Source: Nostoc sp. ATCC 43529
GTDB lineage: Bacteria > Cyanobacteriota > Cyanobacteriia > Cyanobacteriales > Nostocaceae
Assembly: GCA_003326205.1 (NCBI GenBank)
Contig: LWTK01000030.1
Span: forward strand, 107,011-171,010
Length of the DNA: 64,000 nucleotides
Reading direction: 5' to 3'
Below the pieces are notes generated by a model. It saw only the letters and a list, made by a program, of their open reading frames with translations. It had not been told where the DNA came from and ran no database searches. The number at the start of each line of letters is the position of its first letter. The first letter of the stretch is position 1. Positions 56,728 through 64,000 of this stretch are shown here, piece after piece. Position numbers and translations under genes: made by a program.

Positions 56728-59484
56728 TTAGAGCCAATTACCAGCTAAAATAAATGGCGCCCAGTAATAGGGGCGATTATAATCTGTGTTGGGATACTCT
56801 TTAAGGAAAGCTAGTTGTGTATTTCTTAAGGCTTCAACTTTGGTCAGAGAAGGATTTTGAAGTTGTTTATACAACCGTTGCATAAACTCTGCTGTAGAAG
56901 CATCGTTAATTTGAATTAGTGTCGCTATGGTACTACGCGCACCAGCACGAATAGCAATTCCAGCTAAACCCAAAGCAGCGCGTTTATCGCCAACTGCGGT
57001 TTCACAGGCGCTGAGAATTAATAATTCAGTAGGGTTATTTTCACGAGGGTTGCTATTACGAAATAAAGAATCTAAATCGCGAATATTAATACGTTTATTC
57101 CAGTCAAGGATGTAAGTTTGCTCTGGGTCAGAACTGAATTTTCCATGTGTAGCAATATGGACAATATCAAAAGGTTCTGTTTCTAGATTTTGGCGAATTT
57201 TTTCAAGAAGAAATTCTCTATCTTCTAATTTTTTACTTTGAGATATTTCTTGACTAATTTCTGCCAATTCAACAGCAACATTATCAAGGCTTCCTAAATG
57301 TTCTTTCTCGAAACTAGGAGCTTTAGTTGTACCAGCAAGTAAAGTCTTAAAATTTCTATCCGCCCAAGGTTGCGATGAGAATAATTGTAACCCAGGCGTG
57401 AGGACAACACCATAATTTTCAATCAAATATTGCTTACCATCGTAGAGCATAGCCGGAGGAATATTCCGCAGCGAACCATCCATGACAAATGCTAGGGTTT
57501 TAACTTGGTTTTGCGGATTTTGTAATTCTGAAGCGATGGGTTGAATTAACCAATCATAAAGTTTTTTTCCTACGGCTTTAGTTTGGCTCAAACTGGTGCT
57601 GCGTTTTCTTAAACTAGTTAAAAGATTTGCAACTGCATCATCAATTTGAGTTTCAGATACATTGGCTTGTGTGTAGTGACGCAGGGAATTTTTACCAGGC
57701 AATTTAACAATGATTTCTAAGCGATCGCTTAAAACTATAGGATAAATAATTGCAGCGTTGGGATCTAAATTATCAATACTTACAGGTTCTGCTAAAGAAC
57801 AAGCATCGCCCAAGAAATTATCTAACTCCGCTATTTGTAGTGCTTCCATGACGTTTCGCGCTTGGCTTAAATTTTCTATACTCGGTTCCGCTTCCCGTAG
57901 CAATAAGTCAACTAACTCCCGATACACAGGTTCTACACTTTCCCGAAAAGAAAATTGAATGTCAGGGTTGAGGGCTACCAAATCACCCCGCAATGATTGT
58001 AAACTTTTGACCGCTTGAGTGTAATAAGCGATCGCCTCTTGAGAAACACGCCCATCCCCGCGTCCTTTTTCCAACAATCGCCCCATTTGCCATTGCCACT
58101 GATAAATTAAATCTGGGGCGTTAATTTCCTCAGCAATTTGTAACGCTTGCTCAGTCAACGCTTGTGCTTGAGTAAAATTCTGGATGCGTTCCTCAACTTG
58201 TCCCAAAGTACCCATTGCTGTAGATTTGGCACGTAAATCGTCAAGGGTGTTAGCTTGTTCTATTGCCCTTTGTAACAATGCTTTTTGCATTGCAGGCTGG
58301 CTTTGTTCTGCAAGAAAATCTGCCCCCTGCCTCCTGCCTCCTACCTCCTGCCTCCTGCCTTCTACCTCCTGCCTCCTGCCTTCTACCTCCTGCCTCCTGC
58401 CTTCTACCTCCTGCCTCCTGCCTTCTGCCTCCTGCCTCCTGCCTTCTTCACCTGTTGCTGGCAATTTCCCCAGACTTTGCGCCAAATTGATATAAATGTA
58501 AACTGTTGAGCGACTGACTGGTAACTTTGATAATTGCTGCTCAAGTTCCATCCACAGGGTATTAGCCGCAGTGAATTGCTGCATATCCAGCAATAAACTG
58601 AGTTGATTTACCTGTGCTTGGGTACGCAAGATTACAGAAGAAGCGATCGCCGCCACTTGTTGATAGTATTCTAAAGCTGCGGTTTGCGATCGCTGTACTT
58701 GCTCTGGATAGTTCAAAACTGCTGATTGTTTAGCTTGCAATCGTTCAGTATTCCCTAAACTCAGCAATCCTTGACTTTCGAGAGTGGAGTTGTTTATTTT
58801 TCGTGATAAACTTACGCTTTCAATTAATAGCCGTTTCGCTGTTTGTAATTCTCCCACTCGGTTGTAAAGATTGCCGAGATTTTGCAACCCAACAGTCTTC
58901 AAAGGTAAATCTTGTGTTTGCTGTACCTGGGCTTCTATTTGTAACAATTGCTTTTGGGCGCGGCGATAAAAACCAAGAGACTGCAAAGCTTGGGCTTGGC
59001 TAATACGACTACCAATTATACCCACAGCATCTTTAGCTTGGTGATAGGCTGTTTCGGCTCGTTGCCAAGTTTCTAAAGCAGCGTCTACCTCTCCTTTGGT
59101 AAATTGCAAGTGTCCTTGAGTATTCAGAACTTGAGCCAGTATTTGTGAGTATTGGGGTTCCTTGGATGCAGATTTTAAAAGTATCAAACTTTCGGCGATC
59201 GCATTTTGCGCTGCTTGCCATTGTCCCAGCTTTTGATATGTAAAAGAAAGTAAACTCAACGCTTGTGCTTGATGTAGAGGAGATTTTTTTCTGTCATACT
59301 CTTGAGCAGCTTGTTTGAGGAGTTGAGCAGCCTGGGAGAATTGCCCGACATCATAAAATTCTTTTCCACTCTGCACCATCGTGGCAATGGATTGCTGGGC
59401 ATACACAGGGTTAAACAAATGAATGTGTAAACTCAAGACTAGAGAAAAAATTGCGATCGCTAGTAAGCGTTTGGAGAGTTTCAT
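56728..59484 (-). CDS. TPR-CHAT protein 2
   Basis: From ATG at 59484 (MKLSKRLLAIAIF), 918 aa; an ATG two codons earlier is possible. Signal peptide, TPR-like helical repeats, then a CHAT domain in the last 350 residues. Catalytic His782 (HIATHGKF) and Cys829 (LSACETAVGD), numbered from 59490, are intact. Residues about 349-391 are a low-complexity insert made of EGRRQEV heptapeptides that the DNA repeat at 58318-58446 encodes. The gene is convergent with DUF928. The envelope location with a haemagglutinin-like gene downstream suggests a shared extracellular function. Confidence 0.92.
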   Translation of the reverse strand: MKLSKRLLAIAIFSLVLSLHIHLFNPVYAQQSIATMVQSGKEFYDVGQFSQAAQLLKQAAQEYDRKKSPLHQAQALSLLSFTYQKLGQWQAAQNAIAESLILLKSASKEPQYSQILAQVLNTQGHLQFTKGEVDAALETWQRAETAYHQAKDAVGIIGSRISQAQALQSLGFYRRAQKQLLQIEAQVQQTQDLPLKTVGLQNLGNLYNRVGELQTAKRLLIESVSLSRKINNSTLESQGLLSLGNTERLQAKQSAVLNYPEQVQRSQTAALEYYQQVAAIASSVILRTQAQVNQLSLLLDMQQFTAANTLWMELEQQLSKLPVSRSTVYIYINLAQSLGKLPATGEEGRRQEAEGRRQEVEGRRQEVEGRRQEVEGRRQEVGGRRQGADFLAEQSQPAMQKALLQRAIEQANTLDDLRAKSTAMGTLGQVEERIQNFTQAQALTEQALQIAEEINAPDLIYQWQWQMGRLLEKGRGDGRVSQEAIAYYTQAVKSLQSLRGDLVALNPDIQFSFRESVEPVYRELVDLLLREAEPSIENLSQARNVMEALQIAELDNFLGDACSLAEPVSIDNLDPNAAIIYPIVLSDRLEIIVKLPGKNSLRHYTQANVSETQIDDAVANLLTSLRKRSTSLSQTKAVGKKLYDWLIQPIASELQNPQNQVKTLAFVMDGSLRNIPPAMLYDGKQYLIENYGVVLTPGLQLFSSQPWADRNFKTLLAGTTKAPSFEKEHLGSLDNVAVELAEISQEISQSKKLEDREFLLEKIRQNLETEPFDIVHIATHGKFSSDPEQTYILDWNKRINIRDLDSLFRNSNPRENNPTELLILSACETAVGDKRAALGLAGIAIRAGARSTIATLIQINDASTAEFMQRLYKQLQNPSLTKVEALRNTQLAFLKEYPNTDYNRPYYWAPFILAGNWL
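58318..58446 (-). repeat. Heptamer array translated within the CHAT gene
   Basis: About 18 units of CCTGCCT (plus-strand view) organised as 21-bp triplets, CCTGCCTTCTACCTCCTGCC-like. Twenty-one bp keeps the frame and gives EGRRQEV repeats on the minus strand. The same heptamer is intergenic at 2706-2770. Confidence 0.95.
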
Positions 59485-59767
59485 ACACATTCACCACAGG
59501 CAGAACTAGTTTACTTTTTTCTACATTACCATCTAAATAATTATCACCACAGCTAACGCTCTTTTATTACTCTGAAAATATTTGTTTTTTCTTTGTGCCA
59601 TTCATTTGTCCACATTTTTTTTACGATTATTACAATTAAATCACTAAAGCTATGTGGAATATGTAGCACAGGGTTTACATGATAAAGGCAAGAAAAAGGT
59701 AAACAGTACTAAGTCTGGGATAAAAAAGGGGAAAGATAAGGATAGATAAGTTTGTTTTAGGTGCAGA

Positions 59768-60301
59768 ATGATGGAATATAAGCCCTCACCCCAACCCTCT
59801 CCCCAAGGGAGAGGGAGTAAAGAAACAGAAGCACGATATCAAGATGAACAAGATACGAATAAAGATAAATCTTGTCCCCCTCTCCCAGAGGGAGAGGGGC
59901 TAGGGGTGAGGGCAGAAATCTCTAAATTAGCTGGTAGCAACCGACAAATACCCAAAGTATTATTAGAATGCGCCCGCGAGTTAAGAAAACAACAAACGCC
60001 AGCAGAAGAAATATTATGGGAATGTCTAAGAAATCGACGTTTATTAAATACAAAATTTTGCCGACAACATAATATTGGTAGATATATAGCTGATTTTTAT
60101 TGCCACGAAAAATTACTAATTATTGAGTTAGATGGTAGTATTCATGCAAATCAGCAAATTCAAGATTCTATCAGACAAAACTGGTTACAGTCTAATCACT
60201 TCACTGTAATTCGCTTTAGTAATGAGCAAATATTTAATGAGATTGAGTTAGTTTTACATACAATTGCTCAAGCCCTCTCCCCAAGGGAAAATAGGAACTA
60301 A
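59768..60301 (+). CDS. DUF559 endonuclease-like protein
   Basis: 177 aa as drawn. The DUF559 core is at about residues 60-165: ARELRKQQTPAEEILWECLR, GRYIADFYCHEKLLIIELDG and VIRFSNEQIFNE, a Vsr-like PD-(D/E)XK fold with the conserved D-x-E region. The first 50 residues (PSPQPSPQGRGS, PLPEGEGLGVRA) are translated from a REP-like element, so the functional start may be later. The gene ends inside another piece of the same element. Confidence 0.8.
   Translation: MMEYKPSPQPSPQGRGSKETEARYQDEQDTNKDKSCPPLPEGEGLGVRAEISKLAGSNRQIPKVLLECARELRKQQTPAEEILWECLRNRRLLNTKFCRQHNIGRYIADFYCHEKLLIIELDGSIHANQQIQDSIRQNWLQSNHFTVIRFSNEQIFNEIELVLHTIAQALSPRENRN
59782..59913. repeat. REP-like element at the 5' end of the DUF559 gene
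   Basis: Outer arms GCCCTCACCCC (59782-59792) and GGGGTGAGGGC (59903-59913) pair exactly; inner hairpins CTCTCCCCAAGGGAGAG and CTCTCCCAGAGGGAGAG. A half copy, GCCCTCTCCCCAAGGG, is at 60272-60287 near the gene's 3' end. Related to 44904-45007. Confidence 0.88.
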
Positions 60302-60503
60302 AATTTTGCACGATTATCGAGAAATAACGCCGAATCTTGCTCCTATATTTGCACAAATCGATACCCAAGCTTTCAGCATTAATACCATTGGAATAAAAGG
60401 TTCGCTGATATACCAACGGACAAGGCGGTTGGTATATTTTCCCAATTAACCCCCAAAAATCGTAAAATTTTTCTCAGCTGTCCATTTTCGTTGAGGTGGC
60501 AAC

Positions 60504-63500
60504 TTGGGAGAACCCTGCAAAATTCGAGAATGCGATTGCCAATTACGTGCATCTTGGTGCTGCATTGTACCACTTGCTTTGCTGACAGCCTCTGTTGCTA
60601 GTTTTCCTGTGGCGGCACAGGTTACCGTTGATGAAACTCTAGGAAATGAGACTTCTGTAGTAGTTCCCAATCAAATTGTGCAAGGACAAGCTGCAACTGT
60701 GATTGAGGGCGGAGCATTTCGCAACGCCAATTTATTTCATAGTTTTCAAGAATTTAACGTTGCGGATGGACAACGAATTTATTTTGCTAATTCCACAGGA
60801 ATTCAAAATATTTTCTCCCGTGTTACAGGTAACGCACCTTCCAACATCCTGGGAACTCTGGGAGTGAATGGTTCAGCTAATCTATTCTTAATTAATCCCA
60901 ACGGCATCATTTTTGGCCCCAATGCTCAGTTAGATGTCAGCGGTTCCTTGGTTGTCAGCACTGCCAATGCCATACAGTTTGGAAATCAAGGTTTGTTTAA
61001 TGTCTCCGATCCCCAGGCTCCACCATTACTCAGTGTTAATCCATCTGCTTTGTGGTTTAATCAAACAGCCAATCAACCTGTAATTCGTTCCACAGCAAAT
61101 ACAGTCGGGTTAGAAACTGCGCCGAGGCAGAGTTTACTCCTAGTAGGTGGAGTAGTAGAGTTAGATGGCACAAAAATCTCGGCTCCAGGTGGACGGGTAG
61201 AATTAGGCAGTGTGGCTGGTGAAGGAACAGTTGGACTTGAGTTGCAGGATAATCAATGGCGGCTCAACTTTCCTAGTGATGTTGAACGAACAGATATCTC
61301 TGTGACAAATAACGCCCAAGTGAATGTCCGAGGCGGCGGAGGTGGTGACATCGGCATCAATGCCAGAAATTTCACCATGACAGGAGAAAATACAGCATTG
61401 CTGGCTGGAATTGATGCAGGACTTGGCGATGCAAATACACAGGCGGGGAATATTGAAATTAATGCCACCGAAGCCGTTAAAGTAGATGCCAGCTTAATTG
61501 ATAACTCAATACTTCAAGGAGCGATCGCTAATGGTGGTAAGATTCAAATCCAAACAGAATTGTTATCGCTTACCAATGGCGCACAATTAAATTCTGATTT
61601 ATTCGGTAAAGGCAACCTGGGGGATTTGATTGTCAATGCCAAGAATATATTGATTGATGAACGTGGTAGACGAGGCAGCAGTGGATTAGTTAGTAATGTT
61701 AGAACTACTAATGCCGAAGGTAATAGTAGTAACATCATTATCACAACAGAATCTCTGACCGCTAGCAATGGCGGGCGAATTTTAACCATAACGCGGGGAC
61801 GAGGTAACGCTGGAAACTTGACCATCAATGCCAGCGATACAGTTTCTTTTTTGGGTTTTAGTCAGACAAGCGGAACAACTAGCGGTGCGTTTACTAGTGT
61901 TGCCGCTACAGGAGTGGGAAATGCGGGCAATCTCACGGTCAATACAGGTTCGCTGTTACTCAAGCAAGGGGGTTCGTTACGAACCTCTAGCTTTGGTAAA
62001 GGTAATGCTGGAGATATTACCATCAATGCAAGCGATCGCGTCGAGCTTGATGGTATAAAACCGCCACCAGGTGCCATTGTTGGAGGAATAGACAGTTTCA
62101 TCCGCGATGGTGCAGTTGGTAACGGCGGAGATATTACAATTACAACCGGATCGTTATTCGTCAAAGATGGTACACAAATCTCGGCTAGCTCGTCCGGCCA
62201 GGGCAATGCAGGCAATATCACAATTATTGCCCGCGAGACGGCAGCATGGGATGGCACGACTATCGATGGATTTTTTAGTGCTGCCATTACTTCAGTAGAA
62301 AAATTGTTTTTCCCAGAACTGGGCTTGATTGGTAGTGCAGCCGGAAATGGCGGCACCATCAAAGTAACAGCTAAGAATGTGTCCCTGACCAATGGTGCCA
62401 AGTTGGATGCAAGGATTAAGGATGCCCCTGGTCAAGCAGGCAATATTATCATTAATGCAGACACTGTAACCTTGTCCGGTGCAAATCTCGATTCTGGCAA
62501 TGCCAGTAGTTTGCTAACAAATACCATTGGTGATACAACGGCAGCTGGTGGTGAAATTCGGATTTTTGCAAATCGTTTACAGATGTTTGATGGGGCACTT
62601 TTCAATGCAGCTTCCGAAAGTGATGGGCTTGGTGGTGATATTCAAGTTCAGGTAAATACTCTGGAGCTTCAGACGGGTGGTCAACTGGTGACGACGGCAT
62701 TTCGACGAGGAAATGCTGGAAACATTTTAGTGAGTGCCAAAGATGAAATTCGGATTGCAGGCAGTGACTCATCTCTTCAGGCGCGACAAGAAACCATCGC
62801 CAAATTATCTGTACGATTTCCAGAGTTTGCAGTATACGGCAATTCGCCGAGTTCCTCTAGTGGATTGTTTGCCAATACCCAGGTTGGCTCCACTGGCCAA
62901 GGCGGAACAATTTCCATCCAAACAGGCAATCTGTTTGTGCAGGATAGCGGCCGAATTTCAGTTACTAGCCAGGGGACAGGAATTGCCGGCAAGATCGATA
63001 TTACTTCTAGCTCAATTTCTCTCAAGGATCGAGGACAACTAATTGCCGAAACCGCATCTGGTAACGGTGGCGATATCAATCTCCAAGTCCAAAATATTCT
63101 CCTATTGCGGCGTAACAGCTTAATTTCCACTACCGCAGGTACCAGCCAAGCTGGTGGCAATGGCGGTAATATTACAATCAATGCTCCCTTCATTATTGGG
63201 GTGGCAAATGAAAACAGTGATATCATCGCCAATGCTTTCAATGGACAGGGAGGCCGCGTGGATATCACCGCTAAAAATATCTTCGGTTTAACAGTACGTA
63301 CCCGTGAAGATTTGCAAAATTTATTAAATTCTCAAGCCTTAGATCCAAATTTGCTGCCGACTAGCGATATTAGCGCGATTTCTCAGACTAACCCTACCTT
63401 AAATGGGATTATTAATATTGATGCTTTGAATCTCAACCCCACCCAAGGAGTTACGGAATTACCGACGGATTTAGTAGATGTAGCACAACAAATCAATCAA

Positions 63501-63764
63501 CAATTGTGCAACATTACTCAGAACAGTTCATTCATCATCACCGGCAGAGGTGGACTACCCGAAACACCCAACGCCACCCTCAAACCAGATGCAACTTGGG
63601 AAGATTGGCGAGTTTTGGCAGATGAATCGCCAAAAAACGATACCGAACGAGCAGATTTACAAATTAAACCCGTCCTTGAAGCCCAAAGTTGGCTAGTCGA
63701 TGCCAAAGGAATTGTTCACCTGACTGCTCAACCCATATCTTTGCAGATTCAAGGTTGTAATTAG
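60504..63764 (+). CDS. Filamentous-haemagglutinin-type secreted protein (TPS domain)
   Basis: 1086 aa. Start taken as TTG at 60504: an in-frame stop is at 60492, no ATG lies ahead of the signal peptide, and GAGGT at 60493-60497 is a good ribosome binding site. Signal peptide ends near FPVAAQ. The haemagglutination/TPS domain follows (NATFRN-like GGAFRNANLFHSFQEFNV, NPNGIIFGPNAQLDVSGSL), then a long right-handed beta-helix built from NAGNITI-like repeats, ending in VDAKGIVHLTAQ. Export would need a TpsB transporter, absent here. It is probably an adhesin or surface protein. Confidence 0.92.
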   Translation: MGEPCKIRECDCQLRASWCCIVPLALLTASVASFPVAAQVTVDETLGNETSVVVPNQIVQGQAATVIEGGAFRNANLFHSFQEFNVADGQRIYFANSTGIQNIFSRVTGNAPSNILGTLGVNGSANLFLINPNGIIFGPNAQLDVSGSLVVSTANAIQFGNQGLFNVSDPQAPPLLSVNPSALWFNQTANQPVIRSTANTVGLETAPRQSLLLVGGVVELDGTKISAPGGRVELGSVAGEGTVGLELQDNQWRLNFPSDVERTDISVTNNAQVNVRGGGGGDIGINARNFTMTGENTALLAGIDAGLGDANTQAGNIEINATEAVKVDASLIDNSILQGAIANGGKIQIQTELLSLTNGAQLNSDLFGKGNLGDLIVNAKNILIDERGRRGSSGLVSNVRTTNAEGNSSNIIITTESLTASNGGRILTITRGRGNAGNLTINASDTVSFLGFSQTSGTTSGAFTSVAATGVGNAGNLTVNTGSLLLKQGGSLRTSSFGKGNAGDITINASDRVELDGIKPPPGAIVGGIDSFIRDGAVGNGGDITITTGSLFVKDGTQISASSSGQGNAGNITIIARETAAWDGTTIDGFFSAAITSVEKLFFPELGLIGSAAGNGGTIKVTAKNVSLTNGAKLDARIKDAPGQAGNIIINADTVTLSGANLDSGNASSLLTNTIGDTTAAGGEIRIFANRLQMFDGALFNAASESDGLGGDIQVQVNTLELQTGGQLVTTAFRRGNAGNILVSAKDEIRIAGSDSSLQARQETIAKLSVRFPEFAVYGNSPSSSSGLFANTQVGSTGQGGTISIQTGNLFVQDSGRISVTSQGTGIAGKIDITSSSISLKDRGQLIAETASGNGGDINLQVQNILLLRRNSLISTTAGTSQAGGNGGNITINAPFIIGVANENSDIIANAFNGQGGRVDITAKNIFGLTVRTREDLQNLLNSQALDPNLLPTSDISAISQTNPTLNGIINIDALNLNPTQGVTELPTDLVDVAQQINQQLCNITQNSSFIITGRGGLPETPNATLKPDATWEDWRVLADESPKNDTERADLQIKPVLEAQSWLVDAKGIVHLTAQPISLQIQGCN

Positions 63765-63796
63765 GGCATTGGGCATTGGGCATTGGGCATTGGGCA
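63764..63796. repeat. Heptamer repeat (GGGCATT)n
   Basis: Five units right after the haemagglutinin gene's stop; same family as at 51571. Confidence 0.85.
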
Positions 63797-63807
63797 GAGG
63801 AGTCGAT

Positions 63808-64000
63808 TTCAAAGACTTGTTGATGAGTCTTTAATACTCATCGGCGAGTATTAAAGACTTGTCGGCGAATATCAAAGATTCATCCGCGAATATCAAAGAT
63901 TCATCCGCGAATATCAAAGATTCATCCGCGAATATCAAAGATTCATCCGCGAATATCAAAGATTCATCCGCGAATATCAGAGATTCATCCGCGAATATCA
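63808..64000. repeat. 21-bp tandem repeat, cut by the window end
   Basis: The unit AAAGATTCATCCGCGAATATC recurs at least six times to the window edge, preceded by three degenerate units (such as AAAGACTTGTCGGCGAATATC). All three plus frames and one minus frame stay open through the array, so coding cannot be told from it alone. Confidence 0.9.

Noticed and set aside
58184..58509. Plus-strand frames rich in Pro, Cys and Leu over the CHAT gene
   Set aside because: They are translations of the heptamer repeat on the wrong strand.
63808..64000. A CRISPR array at the window end
   Set aside because: The 21-bp units are directly adjacent, with no unique spacers.

Overview
The window looks like chromosomal DNA of a filamentous heterocystous cyanobacterium (Nostoc/Anabaena-type, order Nostocales). 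The basis is frequent HIP1 octamers (GCGATCGC), many heptameric short tandem repeats (STRR-type) between genes, a likely photosystem II accessory protein, cyanobacteria-type multidomain Ser/Thr-His kinases, and CHAT/TPR, DUF928 and haemagglutinin-like secreted proteins. The genus is inference; no rRNA is present. Codon and base usage look even throughout, and no transposase or integrase was seen.

Layout. 0-3 kb: Nudix hydrolase, then a divergent AraC regulator/short-chain dehydrogenase pair. 3-13 kb: a 1.8 kaa HstK-type dual kinase, then three genes on the minus strand that look like an isoprenoid pathway (squalene/phytoene-synthase-like, FAD-dependent dehydrogenase/dehydroxylase-like, acetoacetate-decarboxylase-like). 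13-22 kb: housekeeping and small conserved genes (RsmB-type methyltransferase, DUF2157/GDYXXLXY pair, QueF, phasin-like, SRP RNA, YciI, KGK, 2H phosphoesterase, a 45-aa membrane protein). 22-30 kb: a tyrosine phenol-lyase, a degraded VapC locus, a TPR-CHAT protease next to a trypsin-like protease, a TrmH-type methyltransferase and tRNA-Leu(CAG). 30-33 kb: NarL-type response regulator and a divergent REC-histidine kinase.

33-44 kb is the accessory core: a WYL regulator, a CRISPR-repeat-like small RNA locus, an unknown small gene, then cas6-cas3-cas8-cas7-cas5, a Uma2 nuclease, a cas4-cas1 fusion, cas2 and a minimal array (three identical 36-nt repeats, two spacers) abutting an orphan Phd antitoxin. 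Cas6, Cas8, Cas7 and Cas5 are of the DevTRS/MYXAN (Cmx) variety, today placed in type I-B. The most notable observation lies between the WYL gene and cas6: two degenerate CRISPR repeats bracket a 20-nt pseudo-spacer whose first 18 nt match, 16 of 18, a site about 60 bp upstream of the first gene of the cas operon, and a terminator-like hairpin follows. This is the arrangement expected for a crRNA-like guide through which the effector complex represses its own operon.

44-47 kb: small stress genes (Psb35-like, CsbD, GlsB/YeaQ, YflT-type). 48-54 kb: a CHASE3-HAMP-GAF hybrid kinase with three receiver domains, a membrane-anchored unknown, and CheR. 55-64 kb: a DUF928/CHAT-TPR/DUF559/filamentous-haemagglutinin neighbourhood rich in short repeats, including one heptamer array that has become coding inside the CHAT gene, ending in a 21-bp tandem array cut by the window edge.
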